Counted from the first letter of the stretch, positions 24,552-34,447 are shown. The stretch: DNA of 64,000 nucleotides from Pseudomonadota bacterium (GCA_022572885.1 JACZVC010000019.1:1-64000); one strand, 5' to 3'. Numbers and translations are program-made. Notes: generated by a model from the sequence alone, not told the origin.

Positions 24552-27500
24552 ATGACGATTACTGAAAAAAGCCTGAGAAACCCCGCTGCGATCGCCGTGG
24601 TCGTCGCCTTGATCGCGTTGTTTGGTGCGTTGGCAATTTACAAGCTACCGATCCAGTTACTGCCCGAAATTTCGCAACCACGAATAACGGTTTTCAATAA
24701 CTGGCGTCAGGCGGCGCCTGCGGAGGTCGAGGCCAATATCGTAGAGCCGCAGGAGAGAATCCTCAGGTTTATCCCGGGCGTGACGGAAATTACCAGCAAT
24801 GTCCGTCGCGGCTCCGGTCGTATCACGCTGACTTTCGATATCGACACCGATATGCAGGACGCGCTGATCCGGGTTATAAACGCGGTGAACCAGGCGCCCC
24901 CGTTACCGGTCGATGCCGGCGAGCCGTTTGTCTTTGGTGGGGCCGGTTTCAACTTACCGACGGTCGCTTCGCTGCTGATACGCCCGTTGCCGAGTAACCC
25001 AAATCAGGAAATGGCCAGCTACCAGAAACTGATCGAGGAGACGGTGCAGCCAAGACTGACCCGTATCCCGGGCGTTTCACAGGTCCACCTTAGAAGCCAG
25101 CGGGACAGGCAGATTCACATCAAGTTCGATCCATACAAGGCTGCGGCGCTCGGTATTCGCGTCGAAGATATCGCCGCGGCGATCGGACAGGCGGTTGACG
25201 TATCAGGCGGTTTCGCCGATGTGGGGCGTCGCCAGTACACAGTCCGTGTCGTCGGACAGCAACAAATTGATGAAATGGACGAGTTGATTATTGGCTGGAG
25301 CGGTAATCGCCCGTTGTATCTGCGTGAAGTCGCGGAGATCGAAGTTGATCTTGCGCCGGAGCAAGGGTTCACCTTGCGCAACGGCTATCCATCGTATTAC
25401 ATCCAGATTCAGCGAGAAAACGCTTCCAATACGGTTGATATTCTCGACCGGATCAACCTTGCGCTTGACGAACTCAACGCCGGTCCGTTACTGGAAGCCG
25501 GGCTGACCATGGATCTGAGTTTCGATTCCTCGGTCTACATTCGTCGCGCCATCTCGCTGGTGCGGACAAACCTGGGTCTTGGTGTGTTGCTGGCGCTCGG
25601 TGTTTTATGGTTTTTCCTGCGCAGTGTGCGCATGACGCTGCTGATTGCGATGGCGATTCCCGTGTCGCTGATGGGTGCATTTGTCGCGCTGGATATTTTT
25701 GGTCTCACCCTCAATGTAATTTCGCTGGCCGGCCTGGCATTTGCCGTCGGCTTGGTGCTGGATGCGGCGATTATCGTACAGGAGAATATCGTTCGTTACC
25801 GTCAGAGCGGCGAACAGGGCGATTATGCGGTTTTGCATGGCGCATCCCAGGTTTCCGGCGCATTATTTGCCTCGACGCTGACCAGTGTCGCGATTTTTCT
25901 GCCGATCCTGTTCATGAAGGGCATGGAAGGCCAGTTGTTTGCCGATCTGGCCCTGACCTTGTCGGTCGCGGTGCTCGCTTCGTGGGCCGTGGCCATGACC
26001 GTCTTGCCGGCAGCCAGTTCGCGCTGGCTGAGCAAGGAAGAAAGAAAGGATCCGATGTCCCATTGGTGGGATCGCGTCACCGGTCTGATGATGAGATTGA
26101 CCGATACCCGGTTTCAACGCAGCGCGTGGATCGGCGGACTGCTGGTCTCGGCGGTTGCGATTACTGTACTGCTGATGCCGAAAGCGGATTTCCTGCCATC
26201 GGCAAAGGCCGATGCAGTGCAGACCTTTTTCAGTTTGCCAGCCGGCAGCACCGTGAAAATGCTGGAAACGGAAATTGCCAGCGAGATCGTGCGGCGCCTG
26301 AAGCCATACATGGATCACGAGCAAAAGCCCTATATCAACGGATACAACCTGTCGATGTACGGCTCGTACAGTATGCTCTACCTGTATCCGGAAGAGCCGG
26401 ATGAAGTTGACGATTTTCTCGCCCTGCTTAGAGATGAGTTGTTGGTTGGTCTGCCGGATACACAAGCGTTCCCAACCCGTGCCTCGCTGCTCAGTTTTGG
26501 CTTCAGTGGCGGGCGCGCGATCAACGTGGATCTGCAGGGGCCGGATATCGGCGCACTGATGGCTGGCGCCAGGGTCGGCATGCAGGCAATCGACGAATTC
26601 CTTCCCGGCGCAGTGGCTCGTCCCGTGCCGGGACTGTCGATTTCGGAGCCGGAGCTTCAGATCGACCCAAACGAACGTCAGATTGCCCAGTCCGGGCTCA
26701 GCCAACGCAGCTTCGCCAGCGCCGTGCGGGCGATGACCGGTGGTCTTTTTGTCGGCGAATATTTCGATGGCAACGATCGCATGGACATGATTCTCAAGTC
26801 GGGTGAGTGGTCTTCGCCGGAAGCGTTGGCGGCCATGCCAATCAGTACGCCATTGTCTGGCGTGCAGACCATCGGCAGCCTGGCGACGATTACCCGTACG
26901 GTGGGACCGAGCCAGTTGCAACGGGTGGACGGGCAACGGACCGTCAGTTTGCAGGTCATACCGCCGGAGAACATGACTGTCGAAGAGGCGCTGGCCATAC
27001 TGCGTTCAGATGTCGGGCCGAAAATTCAGCAGGCTTTGCCCACTGACGCCAGCATTAGCTACCGGGGCAGTGCGGACCGGCTGGAAGGCGCGTTAAAGGA
27101 AATGAGGAACAATTTCCTGCTCGCGATCCTGATTCTGTTCATGATCATGGCGGCGATTTTCCGTTCGCTGCGTGACGGTTTCCTGGTGCTGCTGGTCATG
27201 CCACTGGCGTTGGCCGGCGGGGTGCTTGGCCTGCGCCTGCTCAATATTGTGACATACCAGTCCATGGATTTACTGACCATGATTGGCTTTATTATTTTGC
27301 TGGGTCTGGTGGTGAACAACGCCATTCTTTTGGTCAGCCAGACCCGCCATGCAGAGAAAAGCAAAGGCTATGACCGCCGCTCTGCCGTCGCCGAGGCAAT
27401 CAGGGTTCGTGCCCGGCCTGTTTATATGAGCACGCTGACCAGTATTTTTGGTATGTTGCCACTGGTCGTGATTCCAGGCGTCGGCTCGGATGTATACCGC

Positions 27501-27656
27501 GGACTGGCCGCGGTCATTGTTGGCGGTATGATGGTCAGCGCGTCTTTCACGCTGGTCTTGCTGCCCAGCCTGTTACGCCTCGGGGAGGAGCGGCGGACAA
27601 CCATCGTCGGCACCGGCAGCCCGGGTCAGGTCGCTGCCAGCCGGGAGACAGGCTGA
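24552..27656 (+). CDS. RND efflux transporter permease (AcrB-like)
   Basis: A 1034-residue inner-membrane pump subunit with the two-fold repeated RND architecture, two large periplasmic domains and 12 membrane helices. The N-terminus MTITEKSLRNPAAIAVVVALIALFGALAIYKLP is standard, supporting ATG 24552 over TTG 24516. In helix 4 the proton-relay motif reads AVGLVLDAAIIVQEN: one Asp is kept and the neighbouring Asp of the usual VDDA is Ala. It is followed 13 bases later by its adaptor. The outer-membrane channel is not in the cluster. Confidence 0.9.
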   Translation: MTITEKSLRNPAAIAVVVALIALFGALAIYKLPIQLLPEISQPRITVFNNWRQAAPAEVEANIVEPQERILRFIPGVTEITSNVRRGSGRITLTFDIDTDMQDALIRVINAVNQAPPLPVDAGEPFVFGGAGFNLPTVASLLIRPLPSNPNQEMASYQKLIEETVQPRLTRIPGVSQVHLRSQRDRQIHIKFDPYKAAALGIRVEDIAAAIGQAVDVSGGFADVGRRQYTVRVVGQQQIDEMDELIIGWSGNRPLYLREVAEIEVDLAPEQGFTLRNGYPSYYIQIQRENASNTVDILDRINLALDELNAGPLLEAGLTMDLSFDSSVYIRRAISLVRTNLGLGVLLALGVLWFFLRSVRMTLLIAMAIPVSLMGAFVALDIFGLTLNVISLAGLAFAVGLVLDAAIIVQENIVRYRQSGEQGDYAVLHGASQVSGALFASTLTSVAIFLPILFMKGMEGQLFADLALTLSVAVLASWAVAMTVLPAASSRWLSKEERKDPMSHWWDRVTGLMMRLTDTRFQRSAWIGGLLVSAVAITVLLMPKADFLPSAKADAVQTFFSLPAGSTVKMLETEIASEIVRRLKPYMDHEQKPYINGYNLSMYGSYSMLYLYPEEPDEVDDFLALLRDELLVGLPDTQAFPTRASLLSFGFSGGRAINVDLQGPDIGALMAGARVGMQAIDEFLPGAVARPVPGLSISEPELQIDPNERQIAQSGLSQRSFASAVRAMTGGLFVGEYFDGNDRMDMILKSGEWSSPEALAAMPISTPLSGVQTIGSLATITRTVGPSQLQRVDGQRTVSLQVIPPENMTVEEALAILRSDVGPKIQQALPTDASISYRGSADRLEGALKEMRNNFLLAILILFMIMAAIFRSLRDGFLVLLVMPLALAGGVLGLRLLNIVTYQSMDLLTMIGFIILLGLVVNNAILLVSQTRHAEKSKGYDRRSAVAEAIRVRARPVYMSTLTSIFGMLPLVVIPGVGSDVYRGLAAVIVGGMMVSASFTLVLLPSLLRLGEERRTTIVGTGSPGQVAASRETG

Positions 27657-27669
27657 GGATTTTACTGGG

Positions 27670-28779
27670 ATGAACATGATGAGTAATTCAAACATGATCT
27701 CCTTGCTTGCGGTCTTGATGAGCCTGGCGGGCAGCCCGCTCTATGCCCAGGGGCAGCAGATGCCGCCAAAACCCGTATCGGTGGCTGGCGTCACCAGCAC
27801 TCAGATCAGGCAGACGGTGCCGATAGCAGGGACCATCTATAGCCGCAACGATGTACAGATCACTGCCGCAATCAGCGGGCCATTGGTCTTTGTCGCAGAG
27901 CCGGGTACTTATGCCAAAGCCGGCGACGTCGTTGCTCGTATCGACGACACTGACCTTCGCTTGCAGAAACTGGAACAGAAAGCGCTGGCGCACAGGGCGA
28001 AAATCAGCCTGCGGTTTCTGAACAGTCAGCTCGAGCGTCAGCGCAGGCTGGCCCAAACGCTGGCGACATCGATCAACCAGCTCGAACAGACCGAGTCGGA
28101 CCGGGATGTTGCGGAGAGCGACTTGTCGATTGCTGCCTTGCGACTCGAGCGAATCCAGGAACAACTCGACAGGGCGGTAATTCGTGCGCCATTCAGTGGT
28201 GTCATTACCGATCGCCTGCGGCGTGAGGGTGAATATGTATCGCCCGGAAATGTGCTGGCGAGGCTGACCGACACGGAAAACCTCGAAGTCAGGGTGGAAG
28301 TCCCAGTCAATTACGCTGGCCGCGTGAATCGTGGCGACAGCCTGAAGATGTTTGGTTTCGAGTCCGAGTTTTCAGGAAATATTCGTTCGGTTATCCCATC
28401 GACGGATGTACGTTCGCAAACCTTTGAGATACGGGTGGAGCTTCCCGAGGATGCCGGGCGTGAATGGTCCATCGGCCAGCTGATCAGCGTAGCGGTGCCG
28501 ATGCGCAGTATGGAAGAAACACTGGTTGTTCCTCGCGATGCATTGGTACTCCGGCGCGAAGGAACCTATGTTTATCGCATCGACGAAGACAACACGGCGC
28601 ATCGGATCACGGTCGAAATCGGCGACGGTGATGGTGCGATGGTCGCGGTAAGCGGTGATTTGATGCCCGGCGACCGGGTTGCTATACGCGGTGCCGAGAC
28701 TTTGCAGGAAGGTTCTATAGTCAACATCGTCAATCAAGGTCAGGGAGCCGGTTCCACCGCCAACCCTGGTGGAGGGTAA
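27670..28779 (+). CDS. RND efflux periplasmic adaptor (membrane fusion protein)
   Basis: A 369-residue adaptor with a Sec signal ending near PLYAQ. It has the split biotinyl-lipoyl domain (VAEPGTYAKAGDVVARIDD and VIRAPFSGVITDRLRREGEYVSPGNVLARL) around an alpha-helical hairpin, then a beta-barrel and membrane-proximal domain. It links the preceding pump to an outer-membrane channel encoded elsewhere. Permease-then-adaptor is the reverse of the common acrA-acrB order. Several Met codons lie near the start; the first is used. Confidence 0.88.
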   Translation: MNMMSNSNMISLLAVLMSLAGSPLYAQGQQMPPKPVSVAGVTSTQIRQTVPIAGTIYSRNDVQITAAISGPLVFVAEPGTYAKAGDVVARIDDTDLRLQKLEQKALAHRAKISLRFLNSQLERQRRLAQTLATSINQLEQTESDRDVAESDLSIAALRLERIQEQLDRAVIRAPFSGVITDRLRREGEYVSPGNVLARLTDTENLEVRVEVPVNYAGRVNRGDSLKMFGFESEFSGNIRSVIPSTDVRSQTFEIRVELPEDAGREWSIGQLISVAVPMRSMEETLVVPRDALVLRREGTYVYRIDEDNTAHRITVEIGDGDGAMVAVSGDLMPGDRVAIRGAETLQEGSIVNIVNQGQGAGSTANPGGG

Positions 28780-28914
28780 TAATTTTCGCTCTGGACATTC
28801 ATAATTTGTCATTATTTGTGCCCACGCTGTCACTGTTTCGCCATGGTGGCGTTTTTTTTGTCCCTTGTAATTGGATCCATGACGCAATATCGCGTGACGA
28901 CAAGGGGAAGACAG

Positions 28915-29625
28915 ATGAAAAAGGCAAACATGATGGCAATTCTGGCAGCGGCATCGGTATTTTTTACGACCGCTGAGCTTAGGGCGGACGATGCGAAACA
29001 CGCGTCTGAGGGCAAGGGATTCGGAACCGGCGCCGTGGTCGGTGTCCTGGTCGGCGGACCGGTGGGCGCGGCAATCGGCGCAGGCGTCGGCGCCTGGCTG
29101 GGAAATCGCATCGCGGTCGCCAAACGCGTGGACCCGCTGGAACAGGAATTGGAGATCGCAAATTCCGCCGCTAACGGTCTCAAACAGGAACTCACAATAA
29201 TCCGCGATGAGCTACGCCAGCAAGAAAGTCTGAGCGCGGAACTGCAGCACCGGCAGTCGCGGCTTGCGGGCCTGAGCCTGCAGGTGCTGTTCAAAACCGG
29301 TAACGCAGATATAGATGCCGCTACTGGTGAGCGCATGGCCGAACTCGCGGAGATCATGACCACACAGCCCGGGTTTACGCTCGAAATAGACGGTTACGCA
29401 GACGAACGCGGTGACGAGTCGTTCAACCTCGAACTGTCACGCAAGCGTGCCGATACGATTGTCGCGGCCTTGATCGCGTATGGCGTGCCAGCGGAAAGAC
29501 TGCAGGTCCACGCGCACGGCGAGGTCACCGGCAGTACGGAAGGCGACCTGGATGCTTACGCACTGGAACGGCGTGTGACCATGCGTCTGGTCGAGTCCAA
29601 AGCGGGCAGGGTGGCAAGCAACTGA
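28915..29625 (+). CDS. OmpA-family protein with glycine-zipper segment
   Basis: A 236-residue exported protein: signal (about 1-24, ending LRA-DD), glycine-zipper stretch GTGAVVGVLVGGPVGAAIGAGVGAWLG (about 40-65), a coiled coil (ELEIANSAANGLKQELTIIRDELRQQ), and a C-terminal OmpA peptidoglycan-binding domain with DGYADERGDESFNLELSRKRAD. The arrangement resembles PdsO of the proteobacterial sortase system, but no sortase or PdsR/PdsS partner is nearby. ATG 28915 follows AGGGGAAG; a frame from 28816 is longer but has no matching site. Confidence 0.82.
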   Translation: MKKANMMAILAAASVFFTTAELRADDAKHASEGKGFGTGAVVGVLVGGPVGAAIGAGVGAWLGNRIAVAKRVDPLEQELEIANSAANGLKQELTIIRDELRQQESLSAELQHRQSRLAGLSLQVLFKTGNADIDAATGERMAELAEIMTTQPGFTLEIDGYADERGDESFNLELSRKRADTIVAALIAYGVPAERLQVHAHGEVTGSTEGDLDAYALERRVTMRLVESKAGRVASN

Positions 29626-29656
29626 TCCCGGGCTTGACGCAAAAATGTGGGGAGGC

Positions 29657-29691
29657 GGGGGCCGAATCGATGGGTTTGGCCCCCTTTTTTG
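29657..29691 (+). terminator. Rho-independent terminator after the OmpA-like gene
   Basis: GGGGGCC (29657-29663) pairs with GGCCCCC (29678-29684) and is followed by a run of six T, 30 bases after the stop codon. Confidence 0.8.
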
Positions 29692-29762
29692 TTGCGTGCC
29701 CGCTAATGAATTGCGACACTGACCGCCGTTTTTCCCGATAGTAGCGCTCCGGATCATCGGCT

Positions 29763-30806
29763 ATGAGCATCAATTTTCGCAGTGACAATGAAGCGCCAGC
29801 CGCGCCTGAAATTCTGGATGCGATCGCAGCGGTCAACCACGGCTTCGTGCATTCTTACGGCGAGGACCAACTAACCGCCGATCTTGAACAGAAATTCTCT
29901 GACGTATTTGCCACCGATGTGCAAGTTTGGCCGCTGGCAACCGGCACGGCCGCGAATTCCTTGGCGATGGCGCAGATTTGTGAGCCCATCGGTTCAATTT
30001 ATTGTCACGCACACGCTCACTTGAATACCGACGAATGTGGCGCACCGGAATTTTTTACCGGCGGAGCGAAACTGGTCGGTCTCAAGGGCGATCATGGCAA
30101 AATCCAGGCAGGAGATCTGGCTTCTGCGCTGGATGAGACCGGTTATCTGGACGATCACGAAGTCCTGCCATCGGGTCTCTCCCTCAGTCAGGCTACCGAG
30201 TTCGGAACGGTTTATACGCCCGACGAAGTGAAATCCTTGTGCGAGGTCGCCCGCGCCCGCAATCTCAAAGTACACATGGATGGCGCTCGTTTTGCCAACG
30301 CGGTTCAGTCGCTGGGCGTGGCACCCGCCGATCTGACCTGGAAGGCCGGTGTCGACCTGATGAGCTTCGGCGCGACAAAAAACGGTGCGCTGATGGCGGA
30401 GGCCCTGCTGGTGTTCGATCCTGCGCTGGCCGTGCAACTCGGACGCAAGCGCAAGAGAGCCGGACACCTGCTGAGCAAGATGCGCTATGTCTCGGCCCAA
30501 CTGGATGCTTGTTTGAGCGATGGCCGCTGGCTGGGATGGGCGGCCAATGCCAATCAGCAGGCCACGAGATTATCCGCGGGTCTGACCGGGCTGCCAGGCA
30601 TCGATTTGCTGCACCCTGTGCAGGCGAACGAGGTTTTCGTCCGCATGGATGAAAAAATATCAGGTGGTCTCTACGAGGCCGATTTTCAGTTTCATCTTTG
30701 GCCAGGGACCCAGGATATTTACCGCTTGGTCTGTGCCTGGTGTACCAAGGACGAAGAGGTTGATGCCTTGCTGAGCAAGGCGTCCCAACTGGCTGCCGAT
30801 AGCTGA
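29763..30806 (+). CDS. Threonine aldolase-like PLP enzyme
   Basis: A 347-residue fold-type I PLP enzyme of the beta-eliminating lyase/low-specificity threonine aldolase family. Landmarks are FRSDNEAPAAPEILDAI, the cofactor-phosphate segment ATGTAANSLAM, HMDGARFANAV (Asp and Arg) and the PLP lysine in MSFGATKNGALMAE. It cleaves beta-hydroxy amino acids to glycine and an aldehyde. The next gene starts on the base after this stop, so the two form one transcription unit. Confidence 0.88.
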   Translation: MSINFRSDNEAPAAPEILDAIAAVNHGFVHSYGEDQLTADLEQKFSDVFATDVQVWPLATGTAANSLAMAQICEPIGSIYCHAHAHLNTDECGAPEFFTGGAKLVGLKGDHGKIQAGDLASALDETGYLDDHEVLPSGLSLSQATEFGTVYTPDEVKSLCEVARARNLKVHMDGARFANAVQSLGVAPADLTWKAGVDLMSFGATKNGALMAEALLVFDPALAVQLGRKRKRAGHLLSKMRYVSAQLDACLSDGRWLGWAANANQQATRLSAGLTGLPGIDLLHPVQANEVFVRMDEKISGGLYEADFQFHLWPGTQDIYRLVCAWCTKDEEVDALLSKASQLAADS

Positions 30807-32258
30807 ATGACTGTCATTTTTTCCATAGCAGCCAAAAAGTGTCGGGTCCGGCTTTGGTTTTCTGCCTGCCTTTGCCTGGTTGCCGCCAGTACGGCATCTG
30901 CCGATGCACCCAGGAACCTGATTTTGATGATACCGGACGGGTTGGGCCCCGCAGCCGTTACGCTTGCGAGATCGTACTGGGGCGAGTTGGTCATGGACCA
31001 GATTTTGGTCGGCAGCGCGAGCGTCTCCTCGACCGATTATCGCATTCCTGACTCCGGCGCGGCAGCCACGGCGATTGCCACTGGCGTCAATACGCTTAAT
31101 CGCGCCATCGCGGTTGATGGCGAAGGACAGCCGTTGCTGACGCTGATCGAATCGGCGGAAAAAAATGGCATGCGGACCGGCCTCGTGGTCAGCAGCCCGA
31201 TTCAGCATGCGACGCCGGCCGCGTTTACCGCGCACGTAGATCATCGTGACAAGTACCGGCAGATTGCATCGCAACAACTGGAATTGGGTGTCGATCTGTT
31301 ACTCGGCGGCGGCGCGAGATATCTTGCGGCCGGGCCGGTGACCGATGAGGACATTGCAGACAATGACCTGGCGACCGCGATGCCGTTGCCCGAGCAGCCG
31401 GATATGCTGTGGTATCCCGATCTGTACCGGAAAGCGAAGGCAGCAGGCTACCAGCTCATTACGACTCGAGCGGAACTTGCGCAGGCAAAGTTGCCGGTAC
31501 TCGGCGTCTTTGCGAGCAACTGGCTGACCCCGACGCTCGACCGGCTTCATGGTGATGCGACCGATCAGCCGGACCTGGCGGAAATGACGCGCTTTGCGCT
31601 GGACCGGCTGGCTGATGCCGATCAAGGATTCGTCTTACTCATCGAAGGCAGCTCGATCGATAGTGCGGGACACTATTATGATCCAGGCTGGCTGGTTCAC
31701 GATATCCGTGAGTTTGACCGGGCGCTGTCGGTCGCGCTGAATTTTGCCAGGCAACGAGAGGATACGCTGCTGGTCGCATTGGCCGATCATGAAACCGGTG
31801 GTCTGACTCTGGGCCGCATGCTTCGTGACGAGCAGATCGGGGAGAAAAATTACTCGCGTGATTGGGATCTCGATATTTTAAGACAACAGAAGGCAACGGT
31901 CATGGCTATGCTGACCCTGATCAAAAATGGCGGCGACCCGGTCGCCGTGTTTGTCGAGAAAACCGGAATCGAGACCATTTACCCGAATCAGAAAAAAAGT
32001 CTGCTGGCGATTCCCGCTATGGATCTCGAAGACGAGGATATCGAGGAAGACGCGATGCGGGTGATCGGCGCGATACTTAGCAGCCATGTCAAAGTAGACT
32101 GGAGCACACGCTTCCATACGGCTGTCGATATAGGGGTCTATGCTTTTGGGCCCGGAGCGGAGCGCTTTGCTGGTTACCATCCGAACTGGCAGATCGGTCG
32201 CATGCTTGCCGAACTCATGGATCTGCCGGTAGCTGGCACGAACTCCAAGCGTGAGTAA
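30807..32258 (+). CDS. Alkaline phosphatase
   Basis: A 483-residue exported enzyme with a signal peptide ending near STASA-DA. It shows LILMIPDGLGPAAVTLA (first metal Asp), the nucleophile motif PDSGAAATAIATG, and metal-binding histidines in the region of LLIEGSSIDSAGH and LVALADHETGGLTLG. It belongs to the PhoA superfamily and should release phosphate from monoesters in the periplasm. It directly follows the threonine aldolase gene. Confidence 0.88.
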   Translation: MTVIFSIAAKKCRVRLWFSACLCLVAASTASADAPRNLILMIPDGLGPAAVTLARSYWGELVMDQILVGSASVSSTDYRIPDSGAAATAIATGVNTLNRAIAVDGEGQPLLTLIESAEKNGMRTGLVVSSPIQHATPAAFTAHVDHRDKYRQIASQQLELGVDLLLGGGARYLAAGPVTDEDIADNDLATAMPLPEQPDMLWYPDLYRKAKAAGYQLITTRAELAQAKLPVLGVFASNWLTPTLDRLHGDATDQPDLAEMTRFALDRLADADQGFVLLIEGSSIDSAGHYYDPGWLVHDIREFDRALSVALNFARQREDTLLVALADHETGGLTLGRMLRDEQIGEKNYSRDWDLDILRQQKATVMAMLTLIKNGGDPVAVFVEKTGIETIYPNQKKSLLAIPAMDLEDEDIEEDAMRVIGAILSSHVKVDWSTRFHTAVDIGVYAFGPGAERFAGYHPNWQIGRMLAELMDLPVAGTNSKRE

Positions 32259-32331
32259 TTTGCCATGGATCAAGGCGTCAAATTGTCAAAATTGCTCGAA
32301 TAATATCGGTAATTAATATCTGGAGAAAAAA

Positions 32332-32766
32332 ATGCAGGGATTTCCTCACCGTTACCCGGTCAGTGCAAGTGCAAAGAAGGACGGACTGGTTTTGCTTGAT
32401 TCACCCGGGGCGGCGCAACTCGCTTCGGCGCCGCCGATCGAGTTCGATGGTCCGGGCGACCAATGGTCCCCCGAATCGTTACTCACCGCGTCGGTGGCCG
32501 ATTGTGTAATCCTGACCTTCAGGGCCATCGCAAGAGCCTCGAAGCTGGAATGGAACGAAATCGAAATGCAAGTCGACGGAACGCTCGATCGGGTCGATCG
32601 GGTTACCCGGTTTACTCATTTTGATATCCAGGCACGTCTGCGTATTCCAGCAGGGACAGATGCCGACAAGGCGAAGCTATTGCTGGAAAAAGCCGAGAAA
32701 AACTGCCTGGTCAGCAACTCCCTGAATGCGGAAAAGTCCATGGCGGTTAGCGTGGAAATCGGCTGA
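32332..32766 (+). CDS. OsmC/Ohr-family protein
   Basis: A 144-residue OsmC-fold protein with the first redox Cys in TASVADCVILTFRAIA and the second in AEKNCLVSNSL, the pair that reduces organic peroxides. CTGGAG precedes the ATG by six bases. The N-terminal strand pattern is shorter than in Ohr, closer to YhfA/OsmC-like variants. Confidence 0.85.
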   Translation: MQGFPHRYPVSASAKKDGLVLLDSPGAAQLASAPPIEFDGPGDQWSPESLLTASVADCVILTFRAIARASKLEWNEIEMQVDGTLDRVDRVTRFTHFDIQARLRIPAGTDADKAKLLLEKAEKNCLVSNSLNAEKSMAVSVEIG

Positions 32767-32866
32767 CGCCACTCGAGCCGCGATGATTGTGGCAACATGG
32801 ATTTTGCCGTGGCTCAATCTTAGGCCCGGGGGCGTCCGCCATTTCGTGATAATTCCAACTGAATGA

Positions 32867-33121
32867 ATTCACAATCTTTTCACGGGCCCGCACCGTACAG
32901 CGCTGAAGGATTTTCTGATTTATGCACTGGCAACCGGGCTGATTGGCTACGGATTTTTGTACCCGCACGCCTGTTCCTTCAAATGGCGGCCCGCCGTTTT
33001 GCTGCAAAAGCTGGGCGTTGCCGCTCCTCCTTTGGTTGTGGCGCCTTATTTTGTGATAGCTGGCTATCTCGAGCGAAACGCAAAGTTGATGAACAGACAT
33101 AGGTCGCGTGGCAACAGCTAG
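32867..33121 (+). pseudogene. Open membrane-protein-like frame lacking a canonical start
   Basis: The frame from 32867 reads LKDFLIYALATGLIGYGFLYPHA, then PPLVVAPYFVIAGYLERNAKLMNRHR, and stops at 33119-33121. It looks like one or two membrane spans with a basic end, in line with a small inner-membrane protein. It contains no ATG, GTG or TTG before its middle; only ATT (32867) or CTG could start it. The overlapping ATG frame at 32863 gives a poor protein. It is either a frameshifted remnant or a non-canonical start; family not recognised. Confidence 0.35.
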
Positions 33122-33144
33122 GTTATCGACTGAAAACACCGGTA

Positions 33145-33567
33145 TTACTGGTCGCGGGGCGTCACCCTGGCGCGCAGGGTCTTGGTTTTTCCACGTCGTG
33201 TTTTGTCGTCCACACGTTTTTTTCTCGCATTCCTGCCAGGTCGCGTTTTCTTGCGCTTTTTCTTGATGGCGGTTGCACTGCGGATCAGGTCCCGCAACCG
33301 GTCCAGCGCTGCTTCGCGATTTTGTTCCTGGCGGCGATGCTGTTGCGCCTTGATCACCACGACGCCTTCTTTGTTGATGCGCTTGTCCTGAAAGCGCAAC
33401 AACGTTTCCTTCACTACATCGCTCAGCGATGAGCGCCGGATATCGAAACGCAGATGAACCGCGCTCGAAACTTTGTTGACATTCTGGCCGCCGGCACCCT
33501 GTGCGCGAATCGCGGTAAATTCGATCTCGCTGTCCGCTATCTGGATATTCTCGTTGACTGTCAGCAT
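33145..33567 (-). CDS. arfB: Alternative ribosome-rescue factor ArfB (YaeJ)
   Basis: A 140-residue peptidyl-tRNA hydrolase with the RF-1 catalytic motif AQGAGGQNVNKVSSAVHLRFD and a Lys/Arg-rich C-terminal tail (KKKRKKTRPGRNARKKR) that enters the mRNA channel of stalled ribosomes. ATG 33567 gives the family N-terminus (MLTVNENIQIADSEIEF). The longer frame overlaps the transporter gene and is rejected. Confidence 0.9.
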   Translation of the reverse strand: MLTVNENIQIADSEIEFTAIRAQGAGGQNVNKVSSAVHLRFDIRRSSLSDVVKETLLRFQDKRINKEGVVVIKAQQHRRQEQNREAALDRLRDLIRSATAIKKKRKKTRPGRNARKKRVDDKTRRGKTKTLRARVTPRDQ

Positions 33568-33592
33568 GAATGGGTTCCGCACAGACCTGCGC

Positions 33593-34447
33593 TCAGGATA
33601 CTCCTGCCTTGGCTGCATTGCGTGAGCCAAAAATAGCCAGACCAATGCCGCCCAGAATCAGGCCAGATGACAAACTCAGCCGCATAGTCAGGCTTTCGGC
33701 AAGAAATAGAACGCCGCCGAGGGCAGCTATTACCGGTACCGACAACTGCACAGTGGCCGCGCGCGTGGCACTCATCGCGCGCAGCGCTGCGTACCAGATG
33801 ACGTAACCCAGCCCGGAAGCAAGGGCGCCCGAGATGATCGCGAGGACGATGCCCTTCGGCGATAACCAGATGTCATCGGCAAACCATATGCTCACCGCAA
33901 GTGTCGCAGGCACACAGCGGAGGAAATTGGATGCCGTGTCGGTGAGCGGGCTACTCGCTTTTCGACTGCGCAGGGAATAAATACCCCAGCATACGCCAGC
34001 CAGGCACATCATCGCGGCAGCGCCCAGCGGCGGAGACGACAAGCCTGGCAGGAGCAGGTAAATCAGGCCCAGCAAAGCGAGGATCAGGCCTGCCCACTCC
34101 ATATGATGCGGGCGGTCGCCGGACCAAAGTGCAGTGCCGACCATGGTGACCTGTACCGCCGCAAAAAGGATCAAAGCGCCAGTACCGGCATCCAGGCTGA
34201 TATAAGCAAGAGAGAAGGGCAGTGCGTAGAAAAAAAGCATCGCCGCCGACATCCAGCTGCCTTCGCTTCGCAGCCGATCTTTCTTGGTGCTCGCCAAGAC
34301 GATCACCAGCAAAGTGGTTGCGCCGGATAGCAGGCGGATCGATGTGAAACTGATGGCGTCTATTGTTTCCGCGCCGAGCGCCATCCGGCAGAGTACCGAA
34401 TTGGCCGCGAAGGCCAGCAGGGCAAGCGTTGTCAGGGCGAAATTAAT
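33593..34447 (-). CDS. EamA/DMT-family transporter with non-canonical start
   Basis: This ten-span drug/metabolite transporter carries two EamA halves. The first ATG in frame is at 34384, but the frame continues upstream with NFALTTLALLAFAANSVLCR, the normal first helix of the family, before an in-frame stop near 34470. In that stretch there is no ATG, GTG or TTG; ATT at 34447 gives the expected length (284 residues). Either AUU is used, as in infC, or the true start was mutated and a shortened protein is made from 34384. Substrate unknown. Confidence 0.75.
   Translation of the reverse strand: MNFALTTLALLAFAANSVLCRMALGAETIDAISFTSIRLLSGATTLLVIVLASTKKDRLRSEGSWMSAAMLFFYALPFSLAYISLDAGTGALILFAAVQVTMVGTALWSGDRPHHMEWAGLILALLGLIYLLLPGLSSPPLGAAAMMCLAGVCWGIYSLRSRKASSPLTDTASNFLRCVPATLAVSIWFADDIWLSPKGIVLAIISGALASGLGYVIWYAALRAMSATRAATVQLSVPVIAALGGVLFLAESLTMRLSLSSGLILGGIGLAIFGSRNAAKAGVS

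Noticed and set aside
26000-26936. Antisense frames within the RND permease gene
   Set aside because: Shadow frames of a strongly supported coding region.
28915-29625. OmpA-like gene as part of a proteobacterial sortase system
   Set aside because: The protein resembles PdsO, but sortase, PdsR and PdsS are absent nearby.
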